Shown here: piece by piece, positions 1 through 7,894 of the stretch
Layout of the letters: each line of letters starts with the position of its first letter
How positions within the stretch are numbered: the stretch's first letter is position 1
NCBI GenBank assembly: GCA_964587165.1
Contig: CAZPKH010000005.1
Coordinates: forward strand, 11,420-75,419
Origin: CAZPKH01 sp964587165
Lineage (GTDB): Bacteria > Bacteroidota > Bacteroidia > Bacteroidales > Muribaculaceae
Length of the DNA stretch: 64,000 nt
Direction: 5' to 3'
Notes under the pieces: model-generated
The model's input: only the letters and a program-made list of their open reading frames with translations
What the model was told of the DNA's origin: nothing
Database searches by the model: none
Program-made: the position numbers and the translations under genes

Positions 1-915
1 CATTGTGTGACTATCATCGATCTGCCGGAAATTTATCCTTGCGTTTTTTAATCCTGCATCGGCGAAATAATATTTGTAAGGTGTGTCAATATATCTTTTT
101 CCCTTAACATCGTATCGGGTTGCTTTTTCGACAAGGAAAGAATCACAGATATAGTCAAGATACTTCTTTATGGTGACGGCTGATAAGTCGCATTTTTTCA
201 ACGAGTCAAATGTATTGGCAAGCTTTTGCGGATTCGTAAGGCTACCGACCGTGGAGGATAAAATATTCAATAGAGTCTCAAGCTCTTCTTCATGCTTGAT
301 CACGTATCTTTCTTTTATATCGCGCAGATATGTCTCAGTATAAATCTCTTTCAAAAATTGCGTTTTTTCTTCGTCAGTCTCCATGAATACTATTTGCGGT
401 AATCCACCATACATCATGTATTCTTTAAGCGTTTCCTCCTTAGGACGCGCAAAGGCCGAATGATACTCTGCGTAACTTAATGGATAAATTCTTACTTCAT
501 CGCCACGACCACGGAATGTTGTGATGACATCCTTGGATAAAAAACGAGCATTGCTGCCTGTTACATAGATATCGGTATTTCGTTTCTGTAGATAGCTGTT
601 CAGTACATCCTCAAATTCCGGTACAAGCTGTATTTCATCTACCATTATATAATGCATCTTCTCACCATGAATATGCGAGTCGATGTATTCTAATAAAGCA
701 TCAGGATTTCGTAAAGACTTGTTGCGCCTATCTTCCAGATTAATTTGAATGATATGGTTATCGTCGACACCTTGCTCTTTCAACCAATCTGTGAATAGTG
801 TGAAGAGAAGATATGTCTTACCGCTTCGCCTCACACCGGTAACTATTTTGATTCTTCCGTTGTGTCTGCGAGTTATCAGCCGGTTTAGGTACGTGTCTCG
901 TTTTATAAGGCGCAT
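1..915 (-). CDS. AAA ATPase of the DUF4143 type, 3' end beyond the window
   Basis: The 305 visible residues form an ATP-binding protein with a P-loop at residues 27-34 (GVRRSGKT) and a Walker B-like YIMVDEIQ near residue 90. The order P-loop AAA domain, then a region with YGGLPQ and YLRDI motifs, fits the AAA_14/DUF4143 family, large and mobile in Bacteroidetes. Its role is poorly known; some members sit near toxin-antitoxin or defence genes. The start at 915 gives the family's usual N-terminus (MRLIKRDTYLNRL), and a promoter -7 box lies about 40 bases upstream. An ATG a little further upstream runs into a stop after seven codons. The C-terminus lies outside the window. The gene is clearly richer in A+T than the following genes, which suggests accessory DNA. 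Family confident, function not. Confidence 0.85.
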   Translation of the reverse strand, partial: MRLIKRDTYLNRLITRRHNGRIKIVTGVRRSGKTYLLFTLFTDWLKEQGVDDNHIIQINLEDRRNKSLRNPDALLEYIDSHIHGEKMHYIMVDEIQLVPEFEDVLNSYLQKRNTDIYVTGSNARFLSKDVITTFRGRGDEVRIYPLSYAEYHSAFARPKEETLKEYMMYGGLPQIVFMETDEEKTQFLKEIYTETYLRDIKERYVIKHEEELETLLNILSSTVGSLTNPQKLANTFDSLKKCDLSAVTIKKYLDYICDSFLVEKATRYDVKGKRYIDTPYKYYFADAGLKNARINFRQIDDSHTM

Positions 916-956
916 CTGGTTTAGATTTGTGTCATTTGTGACATGTTTCTAAAGTG

Positions 957-987
957 CAAATATAGAGTATAATTAGCTGATAAGAAA
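957..987 (-). promoter_or_regulatory. Bacteroidetes-type promoter of the AAA ATPase gene
   Basis: On the minus strand a perfect -7 box TATATTTG (957-964) is preceded after 19 bases by TTTC (984-987), one mismatch from TTTG. Between the box and the start codon lies the inverted repeat TGTCA-tttg-TGACA (930-943), which could be an operator or a leader hairpin. Confidence 0.6.
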
Positions 988-1035
988 AAATATCTGTTGA
1001 AATAATAGTATTTGGCAGCTAATCAGTAGGTTGGT

Positions 1036-1065
1036 CATCCCCTCCGAGCTTGCGCTGCGGGGATG
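1036..1065 (-). terminator. Possible weak terminator hairpin after the AlbA_2 gene
   Basis: A 7-bp inverted repeat (CATCCCC at 1036-1042, GGGGATG at 1059-1065) lies just past the stop codon of the minus-strand gene ending at 1076. There is no run of T after it, so it may be only a 3'-end stabilising hairpin. Confidence 0.3.
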
Positions 1066-1075
1066 GTACGGCTCA

Positions 1076-1732
1076 TCAGGTGGGATAGATGCGGAAGGTG
1101 CCGTCGGCGTAGCGGAAGGTGAGGAGGTCGAGGGCGAAGAGCGATGCAACGGCGAGCTCGGCATCGGCCATGGAGATATGCAGCCTGCGGGCTATCTCGG
1201 CGGTGTCGGCAGGGGGTACGGGCAGTTTTGCTATGGTATCTATAACGGCCGACAGCCGCGCATCAAAGCATATCGGATCGGCAGCAGCAGCCTTATGCCG
1301 CCATGCTTTGAGCATCAGGGGTGAGAATTCGATGTTTTCGTCGGCTACGCGGTAATATGCGCGGAAGCGTCCGGCGGCATCGCGGCACAATACCGGCCTG
1401 TCGGCTGCCGGTGATATCTCGGCGCGTATCACTGTAAGAGGGCCGTCGACACGAAACGACGTAAACTCCACCGTCTGTGCCGGCTTACAGTACATCCCGG
1501 CGGCTTGCTCAACCACATAAATATCCTCCTCCGAGCGCACCCCGGCCACCGAACCGTTGTCTTTTACGCCTATGAGCAGACGCCCGCCTCGATTGTTGGC
1601 AAATGCCGAGATCGAGTGGGCTATCTTGAAAGGGTCGGAAATGGCGAATTTGAAGTCCTGGGTCTCGTGTTCGCCCTGCGCTATCAGGTCGGCTATATAA
1701 TAGCGGCCGCGCACCGGTCGGAGGTCTTTCAT
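1076..1732 (-). CDS. AlbA_2 (Schlafen-type) domain protein
   Basis: A 218-residue protein. Residues about 15-125 match the AlbA_2/Schlafen nucleic-acid-binding fold: an E-x-x-x-x-D-F-K opening (GEHETQDFKFAI), then SISAFANNRGGRLLIGVKDNGSVAG, a very typical motif. The C-terminal third looks like a small winged helix (TAEIARRLHISMADAELAVASLFALDLL). Such proteins are thought to act as regulators or RNA/DNA-binding factors; some relatives are nucleases. The start at 1732 was chosen because the ATG overlaps the nucleosidase stop by four bases (ATGA), the mark of translational coupling. Longer upstream in-frame sequence is only the shadow of the nucleosidase gene. Function inferred from the fold only. 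Confidence 0.85.
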   Translation of the reverse strand: MKDLRPVRGRYYIADLIAQGEHETQDFKFAISDPFKIAHSISAFANNRGGRLLIGVKDNGSVAGVRSEEDIYVVEQAAGMYCKPAQTVEFTSFRVDGPLTVIRAEISPAADRPVLCRDAAGRFRAYYRVADENIEFSPLMLKAWRHKAAAADPICFDARLSAVIDTIAKLPVPPADTAEIARRLHISMADAELAVASLFALDLLTFRYADGTFRIYPT

Positions 1733-2409
1733 AGCTCGGCGAGCACGGAGCGCAGTATGGCGAATGTGCGCTGCGGAGCCTCCTCCCAGAAGTTTTCGTA
1801 CTGTGATATATTGTTGTCGTTGTCGCCGGGGGTATCGCTGAGCACACGTATGCAGAGTACGGGCACATCGCGCAGGTAGCATGTCTGGGCTATCGCTGCC
1901 GACTCCATGTCGACGGCCATCACATCGGGATATATGCTGCGTATGCGTGACACTACCTCGGGGGAGTCGACAAATATATCGCCCGAGCAAATCAGACCGT
2001 GATGCACGTCTTCGGCCTGCAGGCAGTCGAGAGCCACGGCGTCGGGGCTCGACAGGAAATAGCGGGGGCATCCGGCAGCCTCGCCGCGTGTGGTGCCGGG
2101 GCCGCACCACACGTCGTGATAGGCCACGCGGTCGCCCACCACGATGTCGGCTATGCGGGCATCGCCGCCGGCACCGCCGGCCACGCCGGTAGAGATAATA
2201 AGAGCCGGTGCAAAGTTATTGATCATGGAGTTTGTGCCGAGCGCGGCATTCACCTTGCCGATGCCGCATTTCATCACCGTGACATCGCGCTTGCCCAGAC
2301 GGCCGATGTGGAATGTGAATCCGTCGTCGGTCGACACTTCATTGAGATCCTCGATCAGGGGGAGCAGCAGTCGCAGCTCCTTCTCCATGGCTACTATTAT
2401 TCCGATCAT
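1729..2409 (-). CDS. mtnN: 5'-methylthioadenosine/S-adenosylhomocysteine nucleosidase family protein
   Basis: A 226-residue nucleoside phosphorylase-fold enzyme expected to cut adenine from methylthioadenosine and S-adenosylhomocysteine, recycling methyl-donor by-products. The N-terminus MIGIIVAMEKEL matches the family start with its catalytic Glu. The substrate-binding DMESAAI motif and the catalytic Asp in RVLSDTPGD are both present, as is the glycine-rich STGVAGG strand. Start chosen at 2409 because it begins the conserved motif and leaves 13 bases after the M16 peptidase stop; an in-frame ATG at 2433 would add eight residues overlapping that stop. The gene is co-directional with the M16 gene and overlaps the AlbA_2 gene. 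Family certain; exact substrate (MTA, SAH or futalosine) not settled by sequence. Confidence 0.88.
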   Translation of the reverse strand: MIGIIVAMEKELRLLLPLIEDLNEVSTDDGFTFHIGRLGKRDVTVMKCGIGKVNAALGTNSMINNFAPALIISTGVAGGAGGDARIADIVVGDRVAYHDVWCGPGTTRGEAAGCPRYFLSSPDAVALDCLQAEDVHHGLICSGDIFVDSPEVVSRIRSIYPDVMAVDMESAAIAQTCYLRDVPVLCIRVLSDTPGDNDNNISQYENFWEEAPQRTFAILRSVLAEL

Positions 2410-2434
2410 ATTAATATCCAAATTAATATCCAAA
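2410..2434 (-). repeat. Tandem 12-bp duplication spanning a stop codon
   Basis: On the minus strand TTTGGATATTAA occurs twice in direct succession. The first copy encodes the last residues and stop of the M16 peptidase (Phe-Gly-Tyr-stop); the second forms the spacer before the nucleosidase start. Confidence 0.8.
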
Positions 2435-5338
2435 GATTTGTTCGGGGGTGAGTATCACGACTTTGCCGAGTGAGTTGAGAAGATCCATGTCGAGATCCTC
2501 GACGCGGCCGAGTATCATGTAGTTGTATTTACGGTCCTTGACGTATTTCTGCTGGAAGTCGACCACGTCGGCGAGCGTCATGTTGGGGATCGTCTCAAAC
2601 ATCTTTTTGTTGAGAGGCTCGCTCAGGCCGAGGTCTTCGAGCGAGATCTGAAGCCATGCCACCTGGTCTTTTATGGTGCGTGAGGTGCGGAGATTATTCT
2701 CCATGCCGTTGCGGGCCAGCGAGAAGGCAGCCTCGCTCTGAGGCATGTCGTTGATTATCTCGTTGAAAGCGGCTATGGCGTCCGGAAGCTTATCGTTCTG
2801 AGTGGCGATCATGGTGACGAAGGTGTACGGATAATCTTTGCGCGACACACCCTGCATTGCTGCGTATGCCGAGTAGGCCAGGGAGCGGCGCTCGCGCATC
2901 TCCTGGAATACGATCGAGCTCATGTCGCCCGAGAAGTAGTCGTTGTACATCCGGCGGCCGATTTCGAAGTCGGGGTCGTAGGTGTGTCCGTCGTTGGATA
3001 TCATGTACATGTAGTACTGATTTGAGTCGTAGGGCGCTACAAAGACGGTAGGCTCGTCGGTGAGCAGCGGTTTGAACTCACGTATCTGCGGCTGCTCGTC
3101 GAGAGTGGCGGGCACATGGTGGTGAGCGTTGAGCGTAGCCAGCGTCTGCTCGGCATCGGCCGGGCCGTAGTATATTATGCGGTGGGGCAGACGTGTCATC
3201 GAGCGAAGTGCATCGGTCAGCACGGCAGGGTCAAGAGTAGCGAGCTCTTCATTGCCGGGCTGGTTGTTGACATATTCAGGACCGTAGATGCCGTATGTTG
3301 TAAGAGCACTGAGATTGCTCTGCTGGTTGCCTTTGCTGTCCTGTCGCGACTTGATGCTACGGGCAGCATAATCGCGCCACACGGTGGTGTCGGGTACGGC
3401 ATGGGCTATCACATCCTCCATCAGCTCCATAGCGCGGGGCATATTTTCGCTCAATCCGACGAGAGTAATGTAGGAGCGGGTACCACCTACCGATACGTAG
3501 TATGAGCAAGCAAGATCGTAGAACTCTTTCTTAATCTGCTCTGCCGTACGGTCGGGGGTTCCGAGCAGCGACAGATAGCCCGAAACGTAGGGGAGCAAAG
3601 GGTTGTTGTTAGAGCCGTTTTCGTATACGTATGTGAGTTTGAATACGTCGTTGGTATCGTTCTTTTTGTAGAGCACCGGTATGTCGGACTTGGCTGTGAG
3701 ACGGGTGAGCTCGCGTGCCGGATCGACAAACACCGGCTCGATGGGTTCGACTTCAGTTTCGATCACTCGAGTGAGATAGTCGCTGCGGGTGTCGCGGTTT
3801 GCCACGATAGGAGTGATGGCCGGTTTTGCTATTTTGAGCTCATCGGGGTCTTTGCCCACGCGCTTGTATATCGCCACATAGTTGTCGTTGCGGAGGTTGC
3901 GGCGTGCGAAATCCACGATCTCTTCTTTCGAGAATGAGTATTTCCGATCCATATCGCGCACGGCGTCGGCCCAGTCGACGCCGTTGATATATGCCTTGAC
4001 GAGCATATTCATGCGGGCATCGTTTGATTCGAGCGAGCGCTGCATCGATAGCTTGTCGTTGGCTATAAGGCCCGGTATCATGCTTTCGTCAAACTCGCCT
4101 TTGCCGAGCTTCTCGATCTCGACGAGCAGCATCTCGCGCAGCTCTTCGAGGGTCTGGTTCTCGCGTGGCGATCCGGAGAGCACAAGGGTAGTGTAGTCGG
4201 CCATATTGAGGGGGAATGAGACTACGTCGAGTGCTTTCTGCTGAGCGTTGATGTCGAGGTCCAGAAGGCCTACACGACCGTTGCATAGTATCATGTCGAC
4301 CATCGTGAGTTTGGCTACTTCGGGGTCGGTAGGAGCCGGGAATCTCCATGCAAGCATCAGCGATTCAGCCTCCTGGCCGAGTACTTCGGCATCGATTGGG
4401 GAGGTGATAGGGGTTTCGGGCTCAAAGTTCAGCTTAGGCAGGTCGGGATTTGGCTGCCATGAGCCGAAATATTTGGTGATCACGTCGACAGCCTGATCGG
4501 GGTCGAAATCGCCTGCGAGCACTATGGCAGTGTTGTTGGGCACATACCAGTCTTTGTGGTACGCCTTGATATTGGTGATCGAGGGGTTCTTAAGGTGTGT
4601 CTGCGAGCCGAGTACAGTCTGCTGTCCGTAAGGGTGATTGGGATAAAGGGTAGCAAACAACTTATCGAACATCTTGCTGTCGTCGCGGGTCAGATCCATG
4701 TTCTTCTCCTCGTATATGGTCTCAAGCTCGGTGTGGAATCCGCGGAGCACCGGGTCGCGGAATCTGTCGGCTTGGATCATGGCCCAGTTGTCGAGCTGGT
4801 TGGAAGGGATATTCTCTACGTAGCAAGTCATGTCAGCGGCGGTGTAGGCGTTAGTGCCCTGCGAGCCGATGGCTGTCATGAGCTTGTCGTACTCGTTGGG
4901 TATGGCGAGCTTGGAGGCTTCGTAGCTTATGGAGTCGATCTGATGATATATAGCGGCGCGCGCGGTCGAGTCGGTAGTCTGGCGATATATTTCGAAAAGC
5001 TGCTCGATGCGGTCGAGCATCGGCTTCTCGGCGGCATAGTCGGATGTGCCGAACTGCGATGTGCCCTTAAACATCAGGTGCTCGAAGTAGTGAGCCAGAC
5101 CGGTGGTGGCTGCCGGGTCGTTTTTTCCTCCTACACGCACTGCGATGTTGGTCTGGATACGCGGTGTGTCGCGGTTTACAGTCATAAACAGTTTCAACCC
5201 GTTGGGCAGAGTGTAGATCTTGGTTTGCATCGGGTCGCCGGGCACAGTTTCGTAATTGTACTTCTGCGCCGAAACAGCTATGACGCACAACATAGCGGCT
5301 GCCGAAATAGCAATGCGTAGCAGTTTTGTGAGGATCAT
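2423..5338 (-). CDS. M16 family zinc metallopeptidase, two-domain, exported
   Basis: A 971-residue pitrilysin-type protease. A signal peptide occupies residues 1-24 (cut after VSA in CVIAVSAQ), placing it in the periplasm or outer envelope. The inverted zinc motif HxxEH is at residues 83-87 (HYFEH), followed by the downstream ligand region ELETIYEEKNM. The length equals two tandem M16 units: the N-terminal half carries the active site, while the C-terminal half (from about residue 520) has no HxxEH and would be the inactive partner that closes the chamber. It probably degrades small peptides. A promoter -7 box lies 27 bases upstream of the start. It is followed at 13 bases by the nucleosidase gene, suggesting one transcript. 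Confidence 0.93.
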   Translation of the reverse strand: MILTKLLRIAISAAAMLCVIAVSAQKYNYETVPGDPMQTKIYTLPNGLKLFMTVNRDTPRIQTNIAVRVGGKNDPAATTGLAHYFEHLMFKGTSQFGTSDYAAEKPMLDRIEQLFEIYRQTTDSTARAAIYHQIDSISYEASKLAIPNEYDKLMTAIGSQGTNAYTAADMTCYVENIPSNQLDNWAMIQADRFRDPVLRGFHTELETIYEEKNMDLTRDDSKMFDKLFATLYPNHPYGQQTVLGSQTHLKNPSITNIKAYHKDWYVPNNTAIVLAGDFDPDQAVDVITKYFGSWQPNPDLPKLNFEPETPITSPIDAEVLGQEAESLMLAWRFPAPTDPEVAKLTMVDMILCNGRVGLLDLDINAQQKALDVVSFPLNMADYTTLVLSGSPRENQTLEELREMLLVEIEKLGKGEFDESMIPGLIANDKLSMQRSLESNDARMNMLVKAYINGVDWADAVRDMDRKYSFSKEEIVDFARRNLRNDNYVAIYKRVGKDPDELKIAKPAITPIVANRDTRSDYLTRVIETEVEPIEPVFVDPARELTRLTAKSDIPVLYKKNDTNDVFKLTYVYENGSNNNPLLPYVSGYLSLLGTPDRTAEQIKKEFYDLACSYYVSVGGTRSYITLVGLSENMPRAMELMEDVIAHAVPDTTVWRDYAARSIKSRQDSKGNQQSNLSALTTYGIYGPEYVNNQPGNEELATLDPAVLTDALRSMTRLPHRIIYYGPADAEQTLATLNAHHHVPATLDEQPQIREFKPLLTDEPTVFVAPYDSNQYYMYMISNDGHTYDPDFEIGRRMYNDYFSGDMSSIVFQEMRERRSLAYSAYAAMQGVSRKDYPYTFVTMIATQNDKLPDAIAAFNEIINDMPQSEAAFSLARNGMENNLRTSRTIKDQVAWLQISLEDLGLSEPLNKKMFETIPNMTLADVVDFQQKYVKDRKYNYMILGRVEDLDMDLLNSLGKVVILTPEQIFGY

Positions 5339-5364
5339 GACGTGTATATTGTTGATTTATTTCA

Positions 5365-5372
5365 CAAAGATA
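5365..5372 (-). promoter_or_regulatory. -7 promoter box of the M16 peptidase gene
   Basis: TATCTTTG on the minus strand, a perfect TAnnTTTG, 26 bases before the start codon. The -33 element is weak (a TTG about 22 bases upstream). Confidence 0.55.
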
Positions 5373-5427
5373 CTGTTTTTTCAGATACTTTATGCAACTT
5401 TGCAGTGTGAAATTAGGTTTTAACTTT

Positions 5428-6051
5428 ATGAAAAGGTCCTTTTTGATTATAGCCGCAGCTGCTTCAATTTCTGCCGGAGCCGCTGCCCAGTCGGCACCCG
5501 GCGATATGGCCGTGGGCCTGAGCGCCGGTGTAGCACCATGTATAGAGCATAGCGGCGCGCCGGTGAATGTCGGCGTGACGGCACGCTTTCAGTATAATCT
5601 TACGTCGGCACTCCGCGCCGAGCTGACAGGTGGATATTGGTTCCGCGACAAGGGGTATGATCTGGCCGAGCTCGGTCTCAACGGTCAGTATCACTTCAAC
5701 GTGTCGCCTCGTCTGAGCGTGTACCCGACCGTCGGTATCGGATGGGCCAGCGTCAAGAATCCGTGGTACGACATCTCCGACTATTCCGACGTGATTCAGG
5801 ATCTGTACGACCGCTTCGGCCCGGAGCTCATAGAGTCGGGCAACGAGGAGCTGCTCGAAGAGATACTCAAGACTGTGTATGGTGTCGACGAGGCTGCATC
5901 ATCGCGCAAGAGCCGCTTTACGGCAAGCGTCGGTGCCGGTGCCGAATGGCGTGTGTCAGACCATTTTGCGCTCACACTCGAGGCTCGCTATCAATACATG
6001 AAAGATTACCAGCGCATACCTGTCACTCTCGGCGCCGTCTATCGCTTCTAA
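5428..6051 (+). CDS. Small outer-membrane beta-barrel protein
   Basis: A 207-residue exported protein with a clean signal peptide (MKRSFLIIAAAASISAGAAAQ, residues 1-21). The rest alternates hydrophobic and polar residues as in an eight-strand barrel of the OmpA/OmpX-like type (ARFQYNLTSALRAELTGGYWF, YPTVGIGWASV, ALTLEARYQYM) and ends in Phe (GAVYRF), the usual outer-membrane insertion signal. Residues about 125-175 form an acidic extracellular-loop-like insertion. The start at 5428 is chosen over 5392 because it begins the signal peptide. The stop codon overlaps the stop of znuC on the other strand by two bases. Ligand or function unknown. Confidence 0.85.
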   Translation: MKRSFLIIAAAASISAGAAAQSAPGDMAVGLSAGVAPCIEHSGAPVNVGVTARFQYNLTSALRAELTGGYWFRDKGYDLAELGLNGQYHFNVSPRLSVYPTVGIGWASVKNPWYDISDYSDVIQDLYDRFGPELIESGNEELLEEILKTVYGVDEAASSRKSRFTASVGAGAEWRVSDHFALTLEARYQYMKDYQRIPVTLGAVYRF

Positions 6052-6758
6052 CAGCAATCGTGGGGGAGGATATGGCCGGCTACGCGGTGATGCTCGGCCG
6101 TGCACTCCACGAGGGTGCGGTCGACCAGAAAGTGCCGGGTGGCCATGCCCGAGATTGTCGACATCTCGTGGCTTACCAATATTATTGTCGTACCGGCGTC
6201 GGCGAGCGACCCGATAATCTCGTATATGCGGTGCTCGAAGCGCTTGTCGACATAGCTCAACGGCTCGTCGAGCACAAGCAGCCGCGGGTCGGAGATTATT
6301 GCGCGTCCCAGCAGTGTGCGCTGCAGCTGTCCGCCCGAGAGTGTGCCTATAGGTTTGGAGCGATGCGTGCGTAGCCCTACGGTGTCGATAGTCCGCTCAA
6401 GGAGTTCGGCTCGACGCTCCTTTGACAGGTTTTTGGCAGCAAGTCCTGATGCGATGACTTCGGCGGTGGTGATGGGAAATTTTGTGTCGATAAGGCTTTT
6501 CTGGGGCAGGTAGCCGATGCGCAGATGGTCGGTCACACGGCCGTCGCGCAGATACTCGACGCTCCCGGTGGTGGGGTGCAAAAGCTTCAGGATGATACGC
6601 ATCAGAGTCGTTTTGCCCCCGCCGTTGGGCCCCGTGACAGCTACAAAATCGCCTCGGCGCACGGTAAGATTGACGTCGGACAGCGCCTCGCGGCCGTTCC
6701 ACACCATGCTCACATCGTGCAGACGTATCAGCTCTTCGGAATAGGTGTGATCACTCAT
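6048..6758 (-). CDS. znuC: Zinc/manganese-type ABC transporter ATP-binding protein
   Basis: A 236-residue ABC ATPase that would power import of a divalent metal. Walker A is GPNGGGKTT (residues 43-51), the Q-loop is YLPQKS, the signature is LSGGQ, Walker B is LLVLDEP and the switch His is in LVSHE. Sequence style and its partner (metal-binding lipoprotein ZnuA directly upstream, overlapping by 8 bases) point to the ZnuABC/MntABC class. No permease gene of the ABC-3 family follows; the gene converges on the barrel gene, so the membrane subunit must be encoded elsewhere. Confidence 0.87.
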   Translation of the reverse strand: MSDHTYSEELIRLHDVSMVWNGREALSDVNLTVRRGDFVAVTGPNGGGKTTLMRIILKLLHPTTGSVEYLRDGRVTDHLRIGYLPQKSLIDTKFPITTAEVIASGLAAKNLSKERRAELLERTIDTVGLRTHRSKPIGTLSGGQLQRTLLGRAIISDPRLLVLDEPLSYVDKRFEHRIYEIIGSLADAGTTIILVSHEMSTISGMATRHFLVDRTLVECTAEHHRVAGHILPHDCC

Positions 6759-7722
6759 CAGCGGCTCCGGTTATGGCGCGGACTGTGTGCAGGATCTCTC
6801 CCTCCCAATCCTCGTTCAACGGGTTGATATACACAATTTTTGCGCCTATTTCACGGTTAAGCACCTCGGCCTGGCGGGTGTCGAAGTCGCGCTGAAGCAG
6901 AAGCACAGCCGATCCGGCAGCCCGGGCTGAGTCGACGTATGCCTTGAGCTGCGACACCGGGAGCTCTTTCCCTTCGGGCGAGAGTGAGATCTGTCGCAGT
7001 CCGAAGTCGCGCGAGAAATAGCTCAGCGACGGGTGCCATATTATGAACGATACCGGCTGTCGGGCCGATCCGAGCATCCCCTTGATCTGAGTGTCGAGGC
7101 TGTCGAGATGTGATATGAAGCGGTTGTAATTCTGCTGATACACCTTGCGTCCGGAGGGGTCGACATCGCAGAGGGCTTTAAGGGCATTAGCTGCCATGAT
7201 GCGGGCGTTCACTGTCGAGCTCCATACGTGCGGATCTACAGAGTGGGCATGGTCGTGGTGATGGTGGTGGGCGTCAATCTCCTCATGGTCGTCGTCATCG
7301 TGAGGCGGAGCCGGAGGCATGGGCGGCGGAATGGAGCTGCTGTGTGCCTGGTCGCCGTGAGTGCCGCTTATCAGGTCGACACCCTCTGACATGTCGGCGA
7401 TCATCAGGTCCGGACGCTGTAGCTTGATTTTTTCAATTATGGCATCCTCAAATGCCAGATTCCCCATGCGGAGGTATAGCTTGCTGCGCTCGAGGTTCAT
7501 CATATGAGCCATCCCGGGCTCGTAGTTCTCGGGGTTGGCGCCTGCAGAGAGGAGCGCGCGCACCTCCACACGATCGCCCGCAATGCGGTCGACGATATAC
7601 TTCTGGGGCAGAATGCTCACCGTCACCTGCGGCTTCTGGTCGCTGCGGTCAGTGCACCCGGCCATCGACATGGTGATCACCCCCCATAGCAATATGATAA
7701 TATTTCTGACTGATTTCCTCAT
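6751..7722 (-). CDS. znuA: Metal-binding lipoprotein of a zinc-type ABC importer
   Basis: A 323-residue solute-binding protein of the ZnuA/TroA family. A lipobox ends at Cys23 (SMAGC), so it is a lipoprotein. The hallmark flexible His/Asp-rich loop lies at residues 141-160 and is preceded by a proline run. The central metal-ligand motif DPHVW is present (163-167) and a third His occurs in WHPSLSYF. The usual first ligand (PHDY in zinc binders) reads PENY here, so Glu replaces His, a variation seen in some family members that may shift metal preference. Co-transcribed with znuC. A strong promoter sits 74-104 bases upstream. Confidence 0.88.
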   Translation of the reverse strand: MRKSVRNIIILLWGVITMSMAGCTDRSDQKPQVTVSILPQKYIVDRIAGDRVEVRALLSAGANPENYEPGMAHMMNLERSKLYLRMGNLAFEDAIIEKIKLQRPDLMIADMSEGVDLISGTHGDQAHSSSIPPPMPPAPPHDDDDHEEIDAHHHHHDHAHSVDPHVWSSTVNARIMAANALKALCDVDPSGRKVYQQNYNRFISHLDSLDTQIKGMLGSARQPVSFIIWHPSLSYFSRDFGLRQISLSPEGKELPVSQLKAYVDSARAAGSAVLLLQRDFDTRQAEVLNREIGAKIVYINPLNEDWEGEILHTVRAITGAADE

Positions 7723-7795
7723 AGATTCCTAAGATATTCGCACGCACGAGAGAGTGCGAGTTTCAGCAGTCGGTCGCGATGCACTGCCGTCGTGA

Positions 7796-7826
7796 CAAAA
7801 TTAACAAAAAAAATTGATTGAGCAAA
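7796..7826 (-). promoter_or_regulatory. Promoter of znuA-znuC, sharing bases with the upstream terminator
   Basis: Minus strand: TTTG (7823-7826), 19-base spacer, TAATTTTG (7796-7803): a full match to the Bacteroidetes consensus. The TTTG is the end of the T-run of the preceding gene's terminator. The predicted leader is about 65 bases; no recognisable Zur site was seen in it. Confidence 0.7.
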
Positions 7827-7858
7827 AAACGGCCTCCGCCGGTATTGGGCGGAAGCCG
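7823..7858 (-). terminator. Intrinsic terminator of the NlpE-like lipoprotein gene
   Basis: An 11-bp stem (CGGCTTCCGCC pairing with GGCGGAGGCCG, one G-U pair), 7-base loop and six T residues, 36 bases past the stop codon on the minus strand. Confidence 0.9.
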
Positions 7859-7894
7859 CTGAATGCTTTTTATAATGCCTTTAGGATAAGTCGT

